A DNA stretch of 64,000 nucleotides from RPQJ01 sp963732415 (GCA_963732415.1 CAVSZK010000019.1:248001-312000); one strand, 5' to 3'; counted from the first letter of the stretch, positions 1-9,092 are shown. Translations and numbers: made by a program. The notes: a model not told the origin generated them from the letters alone.

Positions 1-719
1 TGCCGCGCGGCACGATGTGGCGCATCGATTGCACCTCGCCGATGGACCTGCTGCTGGTCGAGGCGACGAACTCGAGCTACATGCTCCCGGAGAAGGGCCT
101 GGTCGGTAACCACGCGATCTTCGACCCGGCGCTGCTAGATACGCCGGAGCTGGACGCCGCCTTCACTGCGCAGCGTGACGAGGCGCGTTCATGGGCGGTC
201 GAGGTCAAGCGCCGCAACCAGGTATCGCTGATCACCTATCCTTTCAATCCGCTGGATGCCGTCGGCTGGCACGGCGAGCTCTCCGTGGTGCGCATCAACG
301 TCAGGGATTTCCGGCCGCTGATGAGCCATCGCTATCACCTGCCGCCCTCGGCGCATACGACGTTCATGGCGAACAGGTTCGTGGTCTGTACGTTCGTGCC
401 GAGGCCGTTCGAGACCGATCCCGGCGCGCTCAAGGTGCCGTTCTTTCATAACAACGACGACTACGACGAGGTGCTGTTCTATCACGCCGGCGATTTCTTC
501 AGCCGCGACAACATCCACCCCGGCATGATGACGCTCCACCCGGGTGGCTTCACCCACGGGCCGCATCCGAAGGCACTCACGCGCATGCTGAAGCAGGAAA
601 AGCCCGCCACGGACGAGGTTGCGGTGATGATCGACACGCGCGATCCACTCGACGTCGCCGCGGCCGCGGGCGGGGTGGAGTGGAAGGAATACGTACACAG
701 CTGGAAGGTGGCGCCATGA
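1..719 (+). CDS. hmgA: Homogentisate 1,2-dioxygenase family protein (3' part)
   Basis: The gene enters from the left edge: the frame is open through base 3 and reads PRGTMWRI before the first internal ATG at 15, so that ATG is unlikely to be the true start. About 238 C-terminal residues are visible. The stretch FHNNDDYDEVLFYHAGDFFS followed by HPGMMTLHPGGFTHGPHP carries the His and Asp/Glu residues expected of the cupin-fold iron site of homogentisate dioxygenases, which open the aromatic ring of homogentisate to maleylacetoacetate. The stop TGA (717-719) overlaps the ATG of a fumarylacetoacetate hydrolase, the enzyme of a later step in the same pathway, which supports the call. It belongs to a divergent branch of the family, so the exact substrate is inferred from context. 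Confidence 0.82.
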   Translation, partial: PRGTMWRIDCTSPMDLLLVEATNSSYMLPEKGLVGNHAIFDPALLDTPELDAAFTAQRDEARSWAVEVKRRNQVSLITYPFNPLDAVGWHGELSVVRINVRDFRPLMSHRYHLPPSAHTTFMANRFVVCTFVPRPFETDPGALKVPFFHNNDDYDEVLFYHAGDFFSRDNIHPGMMTLHPGGFTHGPHPKALTRMLKQEKPATDEVAVMIDTRDPLDVAAAAGGVEWKEYVHSWKVAP

Positions 720-1699
720 AGCTCGCCACGCTTGCCAATGGCACGCGCGACGGACAGTTGCTGGTCGTGAGCCGCGACCTGGGGCGGGCGGTCCCGGTCC
801 CGCAGGTGGCGCAGACGCTGCAACAGGCCCTCGACCGCTGGCGCGAGCTTTTACCGGCGCTGCAGCAGGCATCGGACGAACTCGAAGCCGGGCGCGCGAC
901 TGGCAGCTTCCGGTTCGAGACGGCGAGGGTGCTCGCGCCGCTGCCACGTGCGCACCATTGGGTGGATGGCTCGGCCTACGTGAATCACGTCGAACTGGTG
1001 CGCAAGGCACGCGGCGCCGTCATGCCGCCGAGTTTCTGGACCGATCCGCTGGTCTACCAGGGGGGCTCGGACGATTTCATACCGCCCACCGCCGATGTCC
1101 CGTGCCCCAGTGAAGAGTTCGGCATCGACTTCGAGGCCGAGGTCGCGGTGGTGACCGACGACGTGGCGATGGGTACCGGGGCCGCCGGGGCGCGCTCACA
1201 CATAAAGCTCGTGATGCTCGTGAACGACTGGTCGCTCAGGAACCTGATCCCCGGCGAACTCGGCAAGGGTTTCGGCTTCTACCAGTCGAAGCCCGCCACC
1301 TCGTTCTCGCCTGTCGCGGTGACGCCGGACGAACTCGGCGACGCCTGGGACGGCGGCAAGGTGATGCTGCCGCTCGTGTCGCACGTAAATGGCAAGTTGT
1401 TCGGGCGGCCGGACGCCGGCGTAGACATGACCTTCGACTTCCCGCGCCTGATCGAGCACGTGACACGCACGCGGCGCCTGGGAGCAGGGGCGATCGTCGG
1501 TTCCGGCACGGTCTCCAATTACGACCGATCGCTGGGCTCCTCGTGCATCGCCGAGCGGCGGATGCTGGAGCAGATCGACCAGGGGGAGCCGGCAACCCCG
1601 TTTCTCCGGTTCGGCGATCGAGTCAGGATCGAGATGTTTGCTGCCGACGGGGCGAGCATTTTCGGCGCCATCGACCAGCGGGTCGTGCCGGCGGCCTGA
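716..1699 (+). CDS. fahA: Fumarylacetoacetate hydrolase family protein (fumarylacetoacetase)
   Basis: A 327-residue protein starting at ATG 716 (MKLATLANGTRDG), overlapping the dioxygenase stop by four bases. An upstream in-frame ATG at 680 lies inside the dioxygenase gene and is rejected. Family hallmarks are the metal-binding acidic cluster in EEFGIDFEAEVAVV and the LVNDWSLRN segment, and the fold is completed by a GSGTVSNYD motif near the C-terminus. The reaction is hydrolysis of fumarylacetoacetate to fumarate and acetoacetate, the last step of tyrosine catabolism, in the cytoplasm. Coupling to the dioxygenase suggests co-translation. The FAH superfamily also contains other hydrolases and decarboxylases, so the specific assignment rests on the neighbour. 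Confidence 0.85.
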   Translation: MKLATLANGTRDGQLLVVSRDLGRAVPVPQVAQTLQQALDRWRELLPALQQASDELEAGRATGSFRFETARVLAPLPRAHHWVDGSAYVNHVELVRKARGAVMPPSFWTDPLVYQGGSDDFIPPTADVPCPSEEFGIDFEAEVAVVTDDVAMGTGAAGARSHIKLVMLVNDWSLRNLIPGELGKGFGFYQSKPATSFSPVAVTPDELGDAWDGGKVMLPLVSHVNGKLFGRPDAGVDMTFDFPRLIEHVTRTRRLGAGAIVGSGTVSNYDRSLGSSCIAERRMLEQIDQGEPATPFLRFGDRVRIEMFAADGASIFGAIDQRVVPAA

Positions 1700-1721
1700 T
1701 CCCCGTGCGACAATTGCCCGG

Positions 1722-2915
1722 ATGATATTCGCCAACCTCGAAAGGCTGCCGCCGGATCCAATCCTGGGGGTGACCACGGCGTTTCGCGCCGATCCATCAC
1801 CCGACAAGATCGACCTCGGTGTCGGCGTGTATCGCGACGGGAACGGAGAGACGCCGATCCCTGTGGCAGTTCGCGAGGCCGAACGAGCGATGCTGGCGGC
1901 CCAGCGCACCAAGACCTACGTCGGTCCAGCCGGCAACCCGGAGTTCAACAGGCTGATCGTCGCGCTGGCGCTCGGGCCGCTGGCTGCCGAGCTTCGGGAA
2001 CGCACGGCTACCATCCAGACGGTCGGTGGTTGTGGTGCGCTCAGGCTGGGCGCCGAGCTGATCAACGCCTCGCAGCCCGGCGCCGTCATGCACGTGAGCG
2101 ATCCGACCTGGGCCAATCACGAGCCACTGCTCGGTACCTCGGGCCTGGCGTTGCGGCGATATCCTTACTACGACCCGGTCACGCGCGGTGTTGCGTTCGA
2201 GGCGATGCGCGAGCACTGCACTCGACTGCCGTCGGGTTCGATCGTGCTGCTCCACGGCTGCTGCCACAATCCCACTGGCGCCGACCTGGGGCCCGACGAG
2301 TGGCGCGCTCTTGGCGAGGTGATCGAGTCGCGCGGACTCGTGCCATTCGTTGATCTCGCCTACCAGGGTTTCGGCGACGACGTCGAAACGGATGTCTTCG
2401 GGCTGCGGATTCTTGCGGCACGGGTACCGCAGCTGCTGCTGGCCATCTCGTGCTCCAAGAATTTCGGGCTGTATCGCGAACGCACTGGAGCGCTTGCGAT
2501 CGTCGCCGGGTCTGAGGCCGCGGCGGGCGCGATCGCGACGCACCAGGCGCGCACGGCCCGGCGCATGTATTCGATGCCCCCCGACCACGGGGCAGCCATC
2601 GTGGCACGGTTGCTTGCCGACCCGGATCTTCGCTCCGGATGGCTCGCAGAGCTGGGCGAGATGGTGGGGCGCATGAAGTCCCTGCGGGCGCTGCTGGCCG
2701 GACGGCTCTCCGCCCGGCGACCGGACCTCGACTTCTCGTGGGTCACGCACCACCGCGGAATGTTCTCGCTCACCGGCCTCGATGCGGCAGCCATCCACGA
2801 GCTGCGCGAGCGGCACCACGTGTACCTGCCACCGGACGGGCGCATCAACATCGCGGGTGTGAGCGAAGCCAACGTGGAGCGCGCGGCCGAGTGCCTGGTT
2901 GCGGTCATGCGCTGA
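1722..2915 (+). CDS. Aromatic amino acid / aspartate aminotransferase (class I, PLP)
   Basis: A 397-residue PLP enzyme starting at ATG 1722 (MIFANLERLPPDPILGV), the usual N-terminus of the AspC/TyrB family; an upstream in-frame start at 1638 lies within the hydrolase gene. PLP residues are visible: the HGCCHNPTG motif, the Asp of FVDLAYQGFG, and the Schiff-base lysine K246 in SCSKNFGLYRERTG, at the same number as in E. coli AspC. It exchanges the amino group of tyrosine, phenylalanine or aspartate with 2-oxoglutarate. Placed 22 bases after the fumarylacetoacetase gene, it probably feeds tyrosine into the homogentisate route, so TyrB-like activity is more likely than pure aspartate use. Sequence alone cannot separate the two. 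Confidence 0.85.
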   Translation: MIFANLERLPPDPILGVTTAFRADPSPDKIDLGVGVYRDGNGETPIPVAVREAERAMLAAQRTKTYVGPAGNPEFNRLIVALALGPLAAELRERTATIQTVGGCGALRLGAELINASQPGAVMHVSDPTWANHEPLLGTSGLALRRYPYYDPVTRGVAFEAMREHCTRLPSGSIVLLHGCCHNPTGADLGPDEWRALGEVIESRGLVPFVDLAYQGFGDDVETDVFGLRILAARVPQLLLAISCSKNFGLYRERTGALAIVAGSEAAAGAIATHQARTARRMYSMPPDHGAAIVARLLADPDLRSGWLAELGEMVGRMKSLRALLAGRLSARRPDLDFSWVTHHRGMFSLTGLDAAAIHELRERHHVYLPPDGRINIAGVSEANVERAAECLVAVMR

Positions 2916-2953
2916 TTCGCGCGCCGACGGACTAGCCGCAGCCCCGGTGTTCC

Positions 2954-2961
2954 TATAGAAT
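2954..2961 (+). promoter_or_regulatory. Possible -10 element of the rimP-nusA-infB operon
   Basis: TATAGAAT lies 36 bases after the aminotransferase stop and is the only AT-rich hexamer in the region. No good -35 box is seen 16-18 bases upstream, so an alternative sigma factor or an activated promoter is possible. Confidence 0.3.
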
Positions 2962-3072
2962 CCCCCGGTCCTGGAACCGGACGCCAGTGCAAGTCATTGA
3001 TTGGCTGCGGTTCCTGGCCGAGCAGGCGGGTCCCGAAAGGGGCGTGTCGGTCCGGCGGGAGATTCGCCTGAG

Positions 3073-3100
3073 AAATCCCCCTGAGCGGGGATTTTTCGTT
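3073..3100 (+). terminator. Rho-independent terminator hairpin 1 in rimP leader
   Basis: AAATCCCC (3073-3080) pairs perfectly with GGGGATTT (3087-3094) around a six-base loop and is followed by TTCGTTT, a U-rich tail. It sits upstream of rimP within the presumed transcript, so it could act as an attenuator rather than a gene-end terminator. Confidence 0.65.
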
Positions 3101-3133
3101 TGCGGCGGACGGCCATGCCGTCCCGGCCGCGAA

Positions 3134-3168
3134 GAAACGAATGGGCCGCCGGCCCATTTTTTGTTTCT
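3134..3168 (+). terminator. Rho-independent terminator hairpin 2 in rimP leader
   Basis: AATGGGCC (3140-3147) pairs perfectly with GGCCCATT (3151-3158) around a GCC loop, with a T-rich tail directly after it. The flanking AGAAAC and GTTTCT extend the complementarity. It ends only 17 bases before the rimP ATG, which places it between promoter and first gene and suggests conditional read-through. Confidence 0.65.
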
Positions 3169-3184
3169 GCGCTGCGCGATAGGA

Positions 3185-3637
3185 ATGATGCAGAGGGAAA
3201 TGCTGACGGCACTGCTGCAGCCAGTAGTCGAAGAACTCGGCTACTCGTTGTGGGAAATCGAGTGCTCGTCGGGGCAGGGCAACGGTTTCGTGCGTCTGTA
3301 CCTGGATGCCGAGGCCGGGATTACGGTCGACGACTGTGCGCGGGTGAGTCGTGCGGTGAGCGAAGTGCTCGACGCGGAGGACCCGATCGCGGGCGAGTAC
3401 ACGCTGGAAGTGTCGTCGCCGGGGCTCGAGCGTCCGCTCAGGACTGCCGAGCACTTCGGCAGGTTCGTGGGCGAGACGGTGTTCGTCGAACTTGCGCAGC
3501 CGGTAGACGAGCGCAGGCGCTTCAAGGGCCTGCTCGCCGCGGCGGACGCGACGACGATTGAAGTTGAGGTGGACGGCCAGCGGCACGTGCTGCCGGTGTC
3601 CGGTATTCGAAAGGCGCACCTGGCGCCGCAGGCTTGA
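3185..3637 (+). CDS. rimP: Ribosome maturation factor RimP
   Basis: A 150-residue protein, the same length as E. coli RimP. It shows the family signature SSPGLERPLRTAEHFGRFVG in the middle and ends with an Sm-like domain (IRKAHLAPQA). RimP helps assemble the 30S subunit. I chose ATG 3185 because it matches family length; ATG 3188 and ATG 3200 are close alternatives, the last directly behind an AGAGGG. An ATG-independent extension into the leader from 2987 is rejected because it would be read through both terminator hairpins. First gene of the conserved rimP-nusA-infB-rbfA-truB operon, 25 bases before nusA. Confidence 0.93.
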   Translation: MMQREMLTALLQPVVEELGYSLWEIECSSGQGNGFVRLYLDAEAGITVDDCARVSRAVSEVLDAEDPIAGEYTLEVSSPGLERPLRTAEHFGRFVGETVFVELAQPVDERRRFKGLLAAADATTIEVEVDGQRHVLPVSGIRKAHLAPQA

Positions 3638-3662
3638 ACCCCGCGTGTCGGGAGGACGATAG

Positions 3663-5165
3663 ATGAACAAAGAAATCCTGATGGTGGTCGATGCCGTCTC
3701 CAACGAGAAAGGCGTCGACAAGGAAATCATCTTCGAAGCGCTCGAAGCGGCGCTCGCTTCCGCCACGCGCAAGAAATACGGCGAGGACATCGACGTGCGT
3801 GTCGCGATCAATCGCAAGAACGGCGATTACGACACATATCGGCGCTGGAAGGTCTTCGCCGACGATTCGACTGAGCTCGAGTTTCCCGAGAAGGAACTGC
3901 GCCTCGAAGACGGCCTGGACGTCTCGCCGGAGGCCGAGCCGGGCGGCTATGTCGAGGTGCCGCTCGAGTCGGTCGCCTTCGGCCGTATCGCCGCCCAGAC
4001 CGCCAAGCAGGTCATCGTGCAGAAGGTGCGCGAGGCAGAGCGCGCGCAGGTGGTCGAGCAGTACAACGATCGCATCGGCACCCTGGTGTCGGGTCTCGTC
4101 AAGCGTGTCGACCGCAACGGCATTTTCGTCGACCTCGGCGGCAATGCCGAGGGCTTCATCCCGCGGGAATGCATGATTCCGCGCGAGCCGGTGCGCACCC
4201 AGGACCGCATCAAGGCCTTCCTGAAGGAAGTGCGCTCGGAGCCGCGCGGCCCGCAGCTGTTCCTGTCGCGCACAGCCCCCGAATTCCTGATCGAACTGTT
4301 CAAGCTCGAGGTGCCCGAGGTGGGCCAGGGCCTGATCGACATCCTCGGCGCTGCCCGTGACCCGGGCGCGCGAGCCAAGATCGCGGTGCGCAGCAACGAC
4401 TCGCGCATCGACCCGGTTGGTGCCTGCGTCGGCATGCGCGGTTCGCGGGTGCAGGCGGTTTCCAACGAGATCGCCGGCGAGAGGGTCGACATCATTCCCT
4501 TCGACGACAATTCAGCGCAGTTCGTCATCAACGCGATGGCGCCGGCCGAGGTGAGCTCGATCGTCGTGGACGAGGACGCCCACAGCATGGACATCGCGGT
4601 CGCAGAGGAAAAGCTGTCGCAGGCGATCGGGCGCGGCGGCCAGAACATCCGGCTCGCGAGCGAGTTGTCCGGCTGGAAGCTCAACATCATGAGCGAGCAG
4701 GCCGCCGAGGAGAAGAGCGAGTCGGAGCAGGGCGTGCTGCGCGAGCTGTTCATGAAGCAGCTCGACGTGGATGACGATGTCGCGGCGATCCTGGTGCAGG
4801 AGGGTTTCTCGAGCATCGAGGAAATCGCCTACGTGCCGCAGGGCGAGCTTGCCGGCATCGAGGAATTCGACGAGACGATGATCCAGGAACTGCGCAGCCG
4901 CGCCCGCGACGTCCTGCTTACGCAGGCCATCGCCAGCGAGGAAACGATCGAGTCCGCCGAGCCCGCGCAGGACCTGCTCGATGTCGACGGCATGGACGAA
5001 GAACTGGCCGGCGAACTGGCACGGCACGGAATCGTCACTCGCGAGGATCTCGCCGAGCAGTCGGTGGACGAACTCGGCGAGATTTCCACGCTCGACCCGC
5101 AGCGTGCGGGCGAGTTGATCCTTGCCGCGCGCAAGCACTGGTTCGAGCAGGCCCAGCAGGCGTGA
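3663..5165 (+). CDS. nusA: Transcription termination/antitermination factor NusA
   Basis: A 500-residue protein with all NusA modules in order: N-terminal RNA-polymerase-binding domain (MNKEILMVVDAVSNEKGVDK), S1 domain near residues 135-200, tandem KH domains with GMRGSRVQAV and AIGRGGQNIRLA, and two C-terminal acidic repeat domains (about 360-430 and 435-500). The C-terminal repeats are typical of gamma- and other proteobacterial NusA and bind the polymerase alpha subunit. It modulates pausing, intrinsic termination and rRNA antitermination. A GGAGGA ribosome binding site precedes the ATG. NusA autoregulation of this operon is known in E. coli; the two upstream hairpins offer plausible targets here. 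Confidence 0.97.
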   Translation: MNKEILMVVDAVSNEKGVDKEIIFEALEAALASATRKKYGEDIDVRVAINRKNGDYDTYRRWKVFADDSTELEFPEKELRLEDGLDVSPEAEPGGYVEVPLESVAFGRIAAQTAKQVIVQKVREAERAQVVEQYNDRIGTLVSGLVKRVDRNGIFVDLGGNAEGFIPRECMIPREPVRTQDRIKAFLKEVRSEPRGPQLFLSRTAPEFLIELFKLEVPEVGQGLIDILGAARDPGARAKIAVRSNDSRIDPVGACVGMRGSRVQAVSNEIAGERVDIIPFDDNSAQFVINAMAPAEVSSIVVDEDAHSMDIAVAEEKLSQAIGRGGQNIRLASELSGWKLNIMSEQAAEEKSESEQGVLRELFMKQLDVDDDVAAILVQEGFSSIEEIAYVPQGELAGIEEFDETMIQELRSRARDVLLTQAIASEETIESAEPAQDLLDVDGMDEELAGELARHGIVTREDLAEQSVDELGEISTLDPQRAGELILAARKHWFEQAQQA

Positions 5166-5178
5166 CCGGAGGTACCCC

Positions 5179-7713
5179 ATGGCGGAAGTGACTGTCAGTC
5201 AGTTTGCCGAGGTCCTCAAGGTCCCGGTCGATAAGCTACTTACCCAGCTCGACGAAGCTGGCATCAGGGTTTCGGGCGCCGATGACGTCATCAGCGACGA
5301 GGCCAAGATGGAACTCCTCACCCACCTGCGCCGTGCCCACGGCCGGCAGGAGGATACGGCGGCGCCACGCAAGATCACGCTGAAGCGCAAGGCGCAGCAG
5401 GAGATCAAGGTGGCGTCAGTGCAGGGCCGGGCGCGCACGGTGTCAGTCGAGGTGCGTGCCAAGAAAACCTACCTCAATCGCACCGTGCTCGAGGAAGAGC
5501 AACGGCATCGCCAGGAGGAAATCGATCGCCAGCGGCAGTCGGAAGATGCCGTGCGGCTGGAGGCCGAGCGCAAGGAGGCCGAGCGGCGCGATGCCGATCG
5601 CCAGGAGCATGAGCGCCTCGAGCAGGAAGCGCGTCAGAAGGCCGAGGAAGAGGCGCGCGCGCGCGCGGCCGAGGAGTCGGCCCGGCAGAACGAGACCCGT
5701 GAGCGCGAGCGTGCCGAGCGCGAGCGAACGGAGCCGAAGCACCGCGAGGCCGAGCCGGTCCGCGCGCAGCACGCACCCAAGGCCCGCGTGGTGGAGAACG
5801 CCAATGCCGGCAAGGGGCCGGCGACCAAGTACGGACGCAAGGAACTCCACGTCGCAGGGGACGCCAGCGCTCGCTTCAAGAAACGACAGCAGGCAGGGCG
5901 CCACCGTCGTGCTGTGCACGTAAGCGTGGATACCCGCCACGGCTTCGAGCTGCCCACCGCGCCGATGAAGCGCGAAGTCCAGATACCCGAGACAATTACG
6001 GTCGGCGAGTTGGCCAACCGCATGGCCGTGAAGGCCAACGAAGTCATCAAGACAATGATGAAGATGGGGGTAATGGCAACCATCAACCAGCCGATCGACC
6101 AGGACACCGCCCAGCTCGTGGTGGAGGAATTCGGCCATACGGTGATCCGCCTCAAGGAGAACGCCCTCGAGGACCAGCTGCTCGCGGACGCTGGCGACGC
6201 CGATGCGCTGCCCCGGCCCCCTGTGGTGACCATCATGGGTCACGTCGACCACGGCAAGACCTCACTGCTCGATTACATCCGGCGTGCGAAGGTCGCGGCG
6301 GGCGAGGCCGGCGGCATCACGCAGCACATCGGCGCCTACCAGGTCGAGACGCCGAAGGGACAGATCACCTTCATCGACACACCGGGTCACGCGGCGTTCA
6401 CGTCCATGCGTGCCCGCGGCGCGCACGTCACCGACATCGTGGTGCTGGTCGTCGCGGCAGATGACGGCGTGATGCCGCAGACGATCGAGGCCATCGAGCA
6501 TGCCCGCGCGGCTGGCGTACCGATCGTGGTCGCGGTCAACAAGATGGACAAGAGCGACGCGGACCTGGAGCGGGTTCGCAACGATCTCGGCAAGCAGAAC
6601 GTGATCCCGGAAGACTGGGGCGGCGACACGATGTTCGTGCCGGTTTCCGCACGCACCGGCGCGGGCATCGACCGGTTGCTCGAGTCCATCCTGCTGCAGG
6701 CCGAAGTGCTAGACCTGAAGGCGCCGACCGAAGGCCTTGCGGCCGGCGTGGTGCTGGAGTCGAGCATCGAGAAGGGCCGCGGGCCGGTGGCGACCGTGCT
6801 GGTGAAGCGCGGCACGCTCAGGGCAGGCGACCCGGTCATCGCGGGGCAGGAGTTCGGGCGTGTCCGCGCGTTGTTCGACGCCACCGGAAAGCAGGTCCAG
6901 TCCGCAGGGCCGGCCATGCCGGTCGCGGTACTCGGACTCTCCGATGCGCCGAACGCGGGCGACGACCTGCTGGTCGTCGACAGCGAACGCAAGGCGCGCG
7001 AAGTTGCGCTCTATCGGCAGGGCAAGTACCGCGACGTGCGCCTCGCCGGCGCGACGAAGAAAGTCGAGGACGTGTTCTCGCAGATGGGCGAGGAGTCCGG
7101 CGGCGTGGTCCCGGTAATCGTCAAGGCCGACGTGCAGGGCAGTGCCGAGGCGCTGCGTGACGCGCTGGGCAAGCTGTCGACCGACGAGGTCAGCGTCAAG
7201 GTGATCGCGAGCGGCGTTGGCGGCATCACTGAGTCGGACGTGACACTGGCCACGGCTTCGAAGGCGCGGATCATCGGCTTCAACGTGCGCGCGGACGGCG
7301 CTGCACGCAGCGCGATGAAGGACGGCGGCGTTGACGTGCGCTACTACAGCGTGATCTACGAGGCGATCGACGACGTGAAGCTTGCAATGACCGGGCTCCT
7401 GAAGCCCGAGATCAAGGAGCAGATCGTAGGCCTCGCCGCAGTCCGCGAGGTGTTCCGCTCGAGCAAGTTCGGCACCGTCGCCGGCTGCCTCGTGTCCGAG
7501 GGCTTCATCAAGCGTGGCAACCCGGTGCGCGTGCTTCGCGACAACGTGGTCATCCACCAGGGCGAGCTCGATTCGCTGCGTCGTTTCAAGGACGAGGCGG
7601 GCGAGGTAAGGGCGGGCACCGAGTGCGGCATTGGCGTGCGCAACTACAACGACATCCGCGTGGGCGACCAGATCGAGTGCTACTCGAGGGTCGAGATCGC
7701 GCGCAGCATTTGA
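5179..7713 (+). CDS. infB: Translation initiation factor IF-2
   Basis: An 844-residue IF-2. The start is ATG 5179 (MAEVTVSQFAEVLKVPVDKL) with GGAGG seven bases upstream; the frame stays open further upstream but overlaps nusA. Order of domains: IF2_N module (about 1-55), a highly charged Glu/Arg-rich coiled-coil linker (about 100-210), a second IF2_N (about 265-320), the GTPase domain with G1 GHVDHGKT at 354-361, DTPGH and NKMD, then domains II-IV including the fMet-tRNA-binding C-terminal barrel. It places initiator tRNA on the 30S subunit. The linker varies in length between species and is unremarkable apart from its density of charged residues. Confidence 0.97.
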   Translation: MAEVTVSQFAEVLKVPVDKLLTQLDEAGIRVSGADDVISDEAKMELLTHLRRAHGRQEDTAAPRKITLKRKAQQEIKVASVQGRARTVSVEVRAKKTYLNRTVLEEEQRHRQEEIDRQRQSEDAVRLEAERKEAERRDADRQEHERLEQEARQKAEEEARARAAEESARQNETRERERAERERTEPKHREAEPVRAQHAPKARVVENANAGKGPATKYGRKELHVAGDASARFKKRQQAGRHRRAVHVSVDTRHGFELPTAPMKREVQIPETITVGELANRMAVKANEVIKTMMKMGVMATINQPIDQDTAQLVVEEFGHTVIRLKENALEDQLLADAGDADALPRPPVVTIMGHVDHGKTSLLDYIRRAKVAAGEAGGITQHIGAYQVETPKGQITFIDTPGHAAFTSMRARGAHVTDIVVLVVAADDGVMPQTIEAIEHARAAGVPIVVAVNKMDKSDADLERVRNDLGKQNVIPEDWGGDTMFVPVSARTGAGIDRLLESILLQAEVLDLKAPTEGLAAGVVLESSIEKGRGPVATVLVKRGTLRAGDPVIAGQEFGRVRALFDATGKQVQSAGPAMPVAVLGLSDAPNAGDDLLVVDSERKAREVALYRQGKYRDVRLAGATKKVEDVFSQMGEESGGVVPVIVKADVQGSAEALRDALGKLSTDEVSVKVIASGVGGITESDVTLATASKARIIGFNVRADGAARSAMKDGGVDVRYYSVIYEAIDDVKLAMTGLLKPEIKEQIVGLAAVREVFRSSKFGTVAGCLVSEGFIKRGNPVRVLRDNVVIHQGELDSLRRFKDEAGEVRAGTECGIGVRNYNDIRVGDQIECYSRVEIARSI

Positions 7714-7722
7714 CGAGGGCCC

Positions 7723-8124
7723 ATGCCGCGTGAAGTTCCGCGCGCGCGTCGCGTCGCCGAGCAGGTGCAGCGCACCCTCGCCGAGATGCTGCCGCGCGAG
7801 GTGCGTGATCCGCGCATGAAGCCGCTCACGATCACGCACGTGCGGGTTTCACCGGACCTGACCCACGCCTGGGTCTCTTACACGCTGCTGGCTGGCGATT
7901 CGATGGATCCGCTTCAGCTCGAAATACTTACCGATGCGGCCCGTCGGCTGCGCGGACCGCTCGGCCGGGCGCTGCGGCTGCGCGTCGCTCCGCACCTGCA
8001 TTTCCAGCCTGACGAGGAACTCGAGCGCAGCAATCGCCTCGATGACCTGATCACCCGCGCGGTGCGTGATGACGGCGCGCGTCACGTGGAAGATGGCGGG
8101 ACTGCGAACGACGAGGAAGAGTGA
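7723..8124 (+). CDS. rbfA: 30S ribosome-binding factor RbfA
   Basis: A 133-residue protein with the RbfA KH-like fold: RRVAEQVQRTLAEMLPRE at the start and the family motif VRDPRMKPLTITHVRVSPDL. It binds immature 30S subunits during 16S rRNA 5'-end processing and cold adaptation. ATG 7723 follows a GAGGG ribosome binding site nine bases after the infB stop. Its TGA stop overlaps the GTG start of truB, the standard arrangement. Confidence 0.95.
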   Translation: MPREVPRARRVAEQVQRTLAEMLPREVRDPRMKPLTITHVRVSPDLTHAWVSYTLLAGDSMDPLQLEILTDAARRLRGPLGRALRLRVAPHLHFQPDEELERSNRLDDLITRAVRDDGARHVEDGGTANDEEE

Positions 8125-9092
8125 GCGACGCGGCCCGCGATAGCGTCCAGCGACGCGGCTGGCGCGAGATCAACGGCATCGTGCTGCTCGACAAGCCCGG
8201 CGGCATGAGTTCCAACCAGGCGCTCCAGCGCGTACGACGCCTGCTATCGGCGGCGAAAGGCGGCCACGCCGGCACGCTCGACCCCATGGCGACTGGAATG
8301 CTCCCGCTCTGCCTTGGGCAGGCCACCAAGGCCTGTGGAGCCCTGCTCGGGTCGGCAAAGGCCTACCGGGCCCGTATCGTTCTCGGCGTGGCCACGGACA
8401 CTGGTGACGCCGACGGCACGATTGTCGCGGAGTTGGCGGTGCCGGTTCTCGCAACGGACCATGTCGAGCGAATCCTCGCCGGCTTCACCGGGGCCATCGA
8501 ACAGGTGCCGCCGATGTACTCGGCGCTGAAGCGGGATGGCGAGCGGCTGTACGAACTGGCCCGCAGGGGCGAGCAGGTGCCGCGCGCCGCCCGGCAGGTG
8601 CGGATCGAGCGCATCGAGCTTCTGGCAGCGGGCCCGCGCGAACTCACGATCGAGGTCGTTTGCTCCAAGGGCACTTATATCCGGGTACTGGGGGAGGACA
8701 TTGCGCAGGCCCTTGGTACGCGAGGACACCTGGGCGAACTCCGACGCCTCTGGGTGGAACCCTTCGAAGGCGAAGAAATGGTGGCTCTCGAGGAGATCGA
8801 GGCCTGGGTCGAGGCTAGCGGGGAAGCCGCGGAGGATGCTCCATGGCTGCTGCCGGTGGGCCGGGCGTTTGCCGGACTGCCGCGGCTCGATCTCGACGAG
8901 CTGCAATCGCTCCACCTGAGGCAGGGCCGGGCCCTCGGGAACTGTGCCGTAGCTACCAGCACCGGCCGGGCACGAGCCTATGGCCCGAATGGCCGGTTCC
9001 TCGGTCTCGTGGCGGTCGAGGTTGCGGGGCGAGTCACGGTCGAACGCCTGTTCGTTCCGGGCGCGGACGGTACCGAGCCGCCACAGACTTGA
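8121..9092 (+). CDS. truB: tRNA pseudouridine(55) synthase TruB
   Basis: A 323-residue TruB starting at GTG 8121, overlapping rbfA by four bases. The GIVLLDKPGGMSSN start motif and the catalytic-aspartate motif GHAGTLDPMATGMLP are both present, followed by YSALKRDGERLYELAR and CSKGTYIRVLGEDI, and a C-terminal PUA-like domain. It isomerises U55 in the T-loop of most tRNAs. The last codons overlap a good sigma-70-type promoter for rpsO. Confidence 0.96.
   Translation: MSDAARDSVQRRGWREINGIVLLDKPGGMSSNQALQRVRRLLSAAKGGHAGTLDPMATGMLPLCLGQATKACGALLGSAKAYRARIVLGVATDTGDADGTIVAELAVPVLATDHVERILAGFTGAIEQVPPMYSALKRDGERLYELARRGEQVPRAARQVRIERIELLAAGPRELTIEVVCSKGTYIRVLGEDIAQALGTRGHLGELRRLWVEPFEGEEMVALEEIEAWVEASGEAAEDAPWLLPVGRAFAGLPRLDLDELQSLHLRQGRALGNCAVATSTGRARAYGPNGRFLGLVAVEVAGRVTVERLFVPGADGTEPPQT

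Larger units (their letters stand above)
2950..3170 (+). ncRNA. Putative rimP-operon leader RNA with attenuator-like terminators
   Basis: The 269 bases between the aminotransferase and rimP hold no credible gene. They contain a TATAGAAT -10-like element (2954-2961), a structured GC-rich middle with repeated inverted segments, and two terminator hairpins close to rimP. A rimP leader RNA ending in a Rho-independent terminator has been described by comparative genomics in gammaproteobacteria (recalled from the literature, not checked), and NusA, encoded in this operon, is a known autoregulator. That this segment belongs to that RNA family is inference from position and architecture. Confidence 0.45.

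Noticed and set aside
2950..3100. A tRNA gene in the rimP leader, as metY in E. coli
   Set aside because: No T-loop GGTTCGAATCC-type motif, no D-arm and no cloverleaf could be formed by eye.
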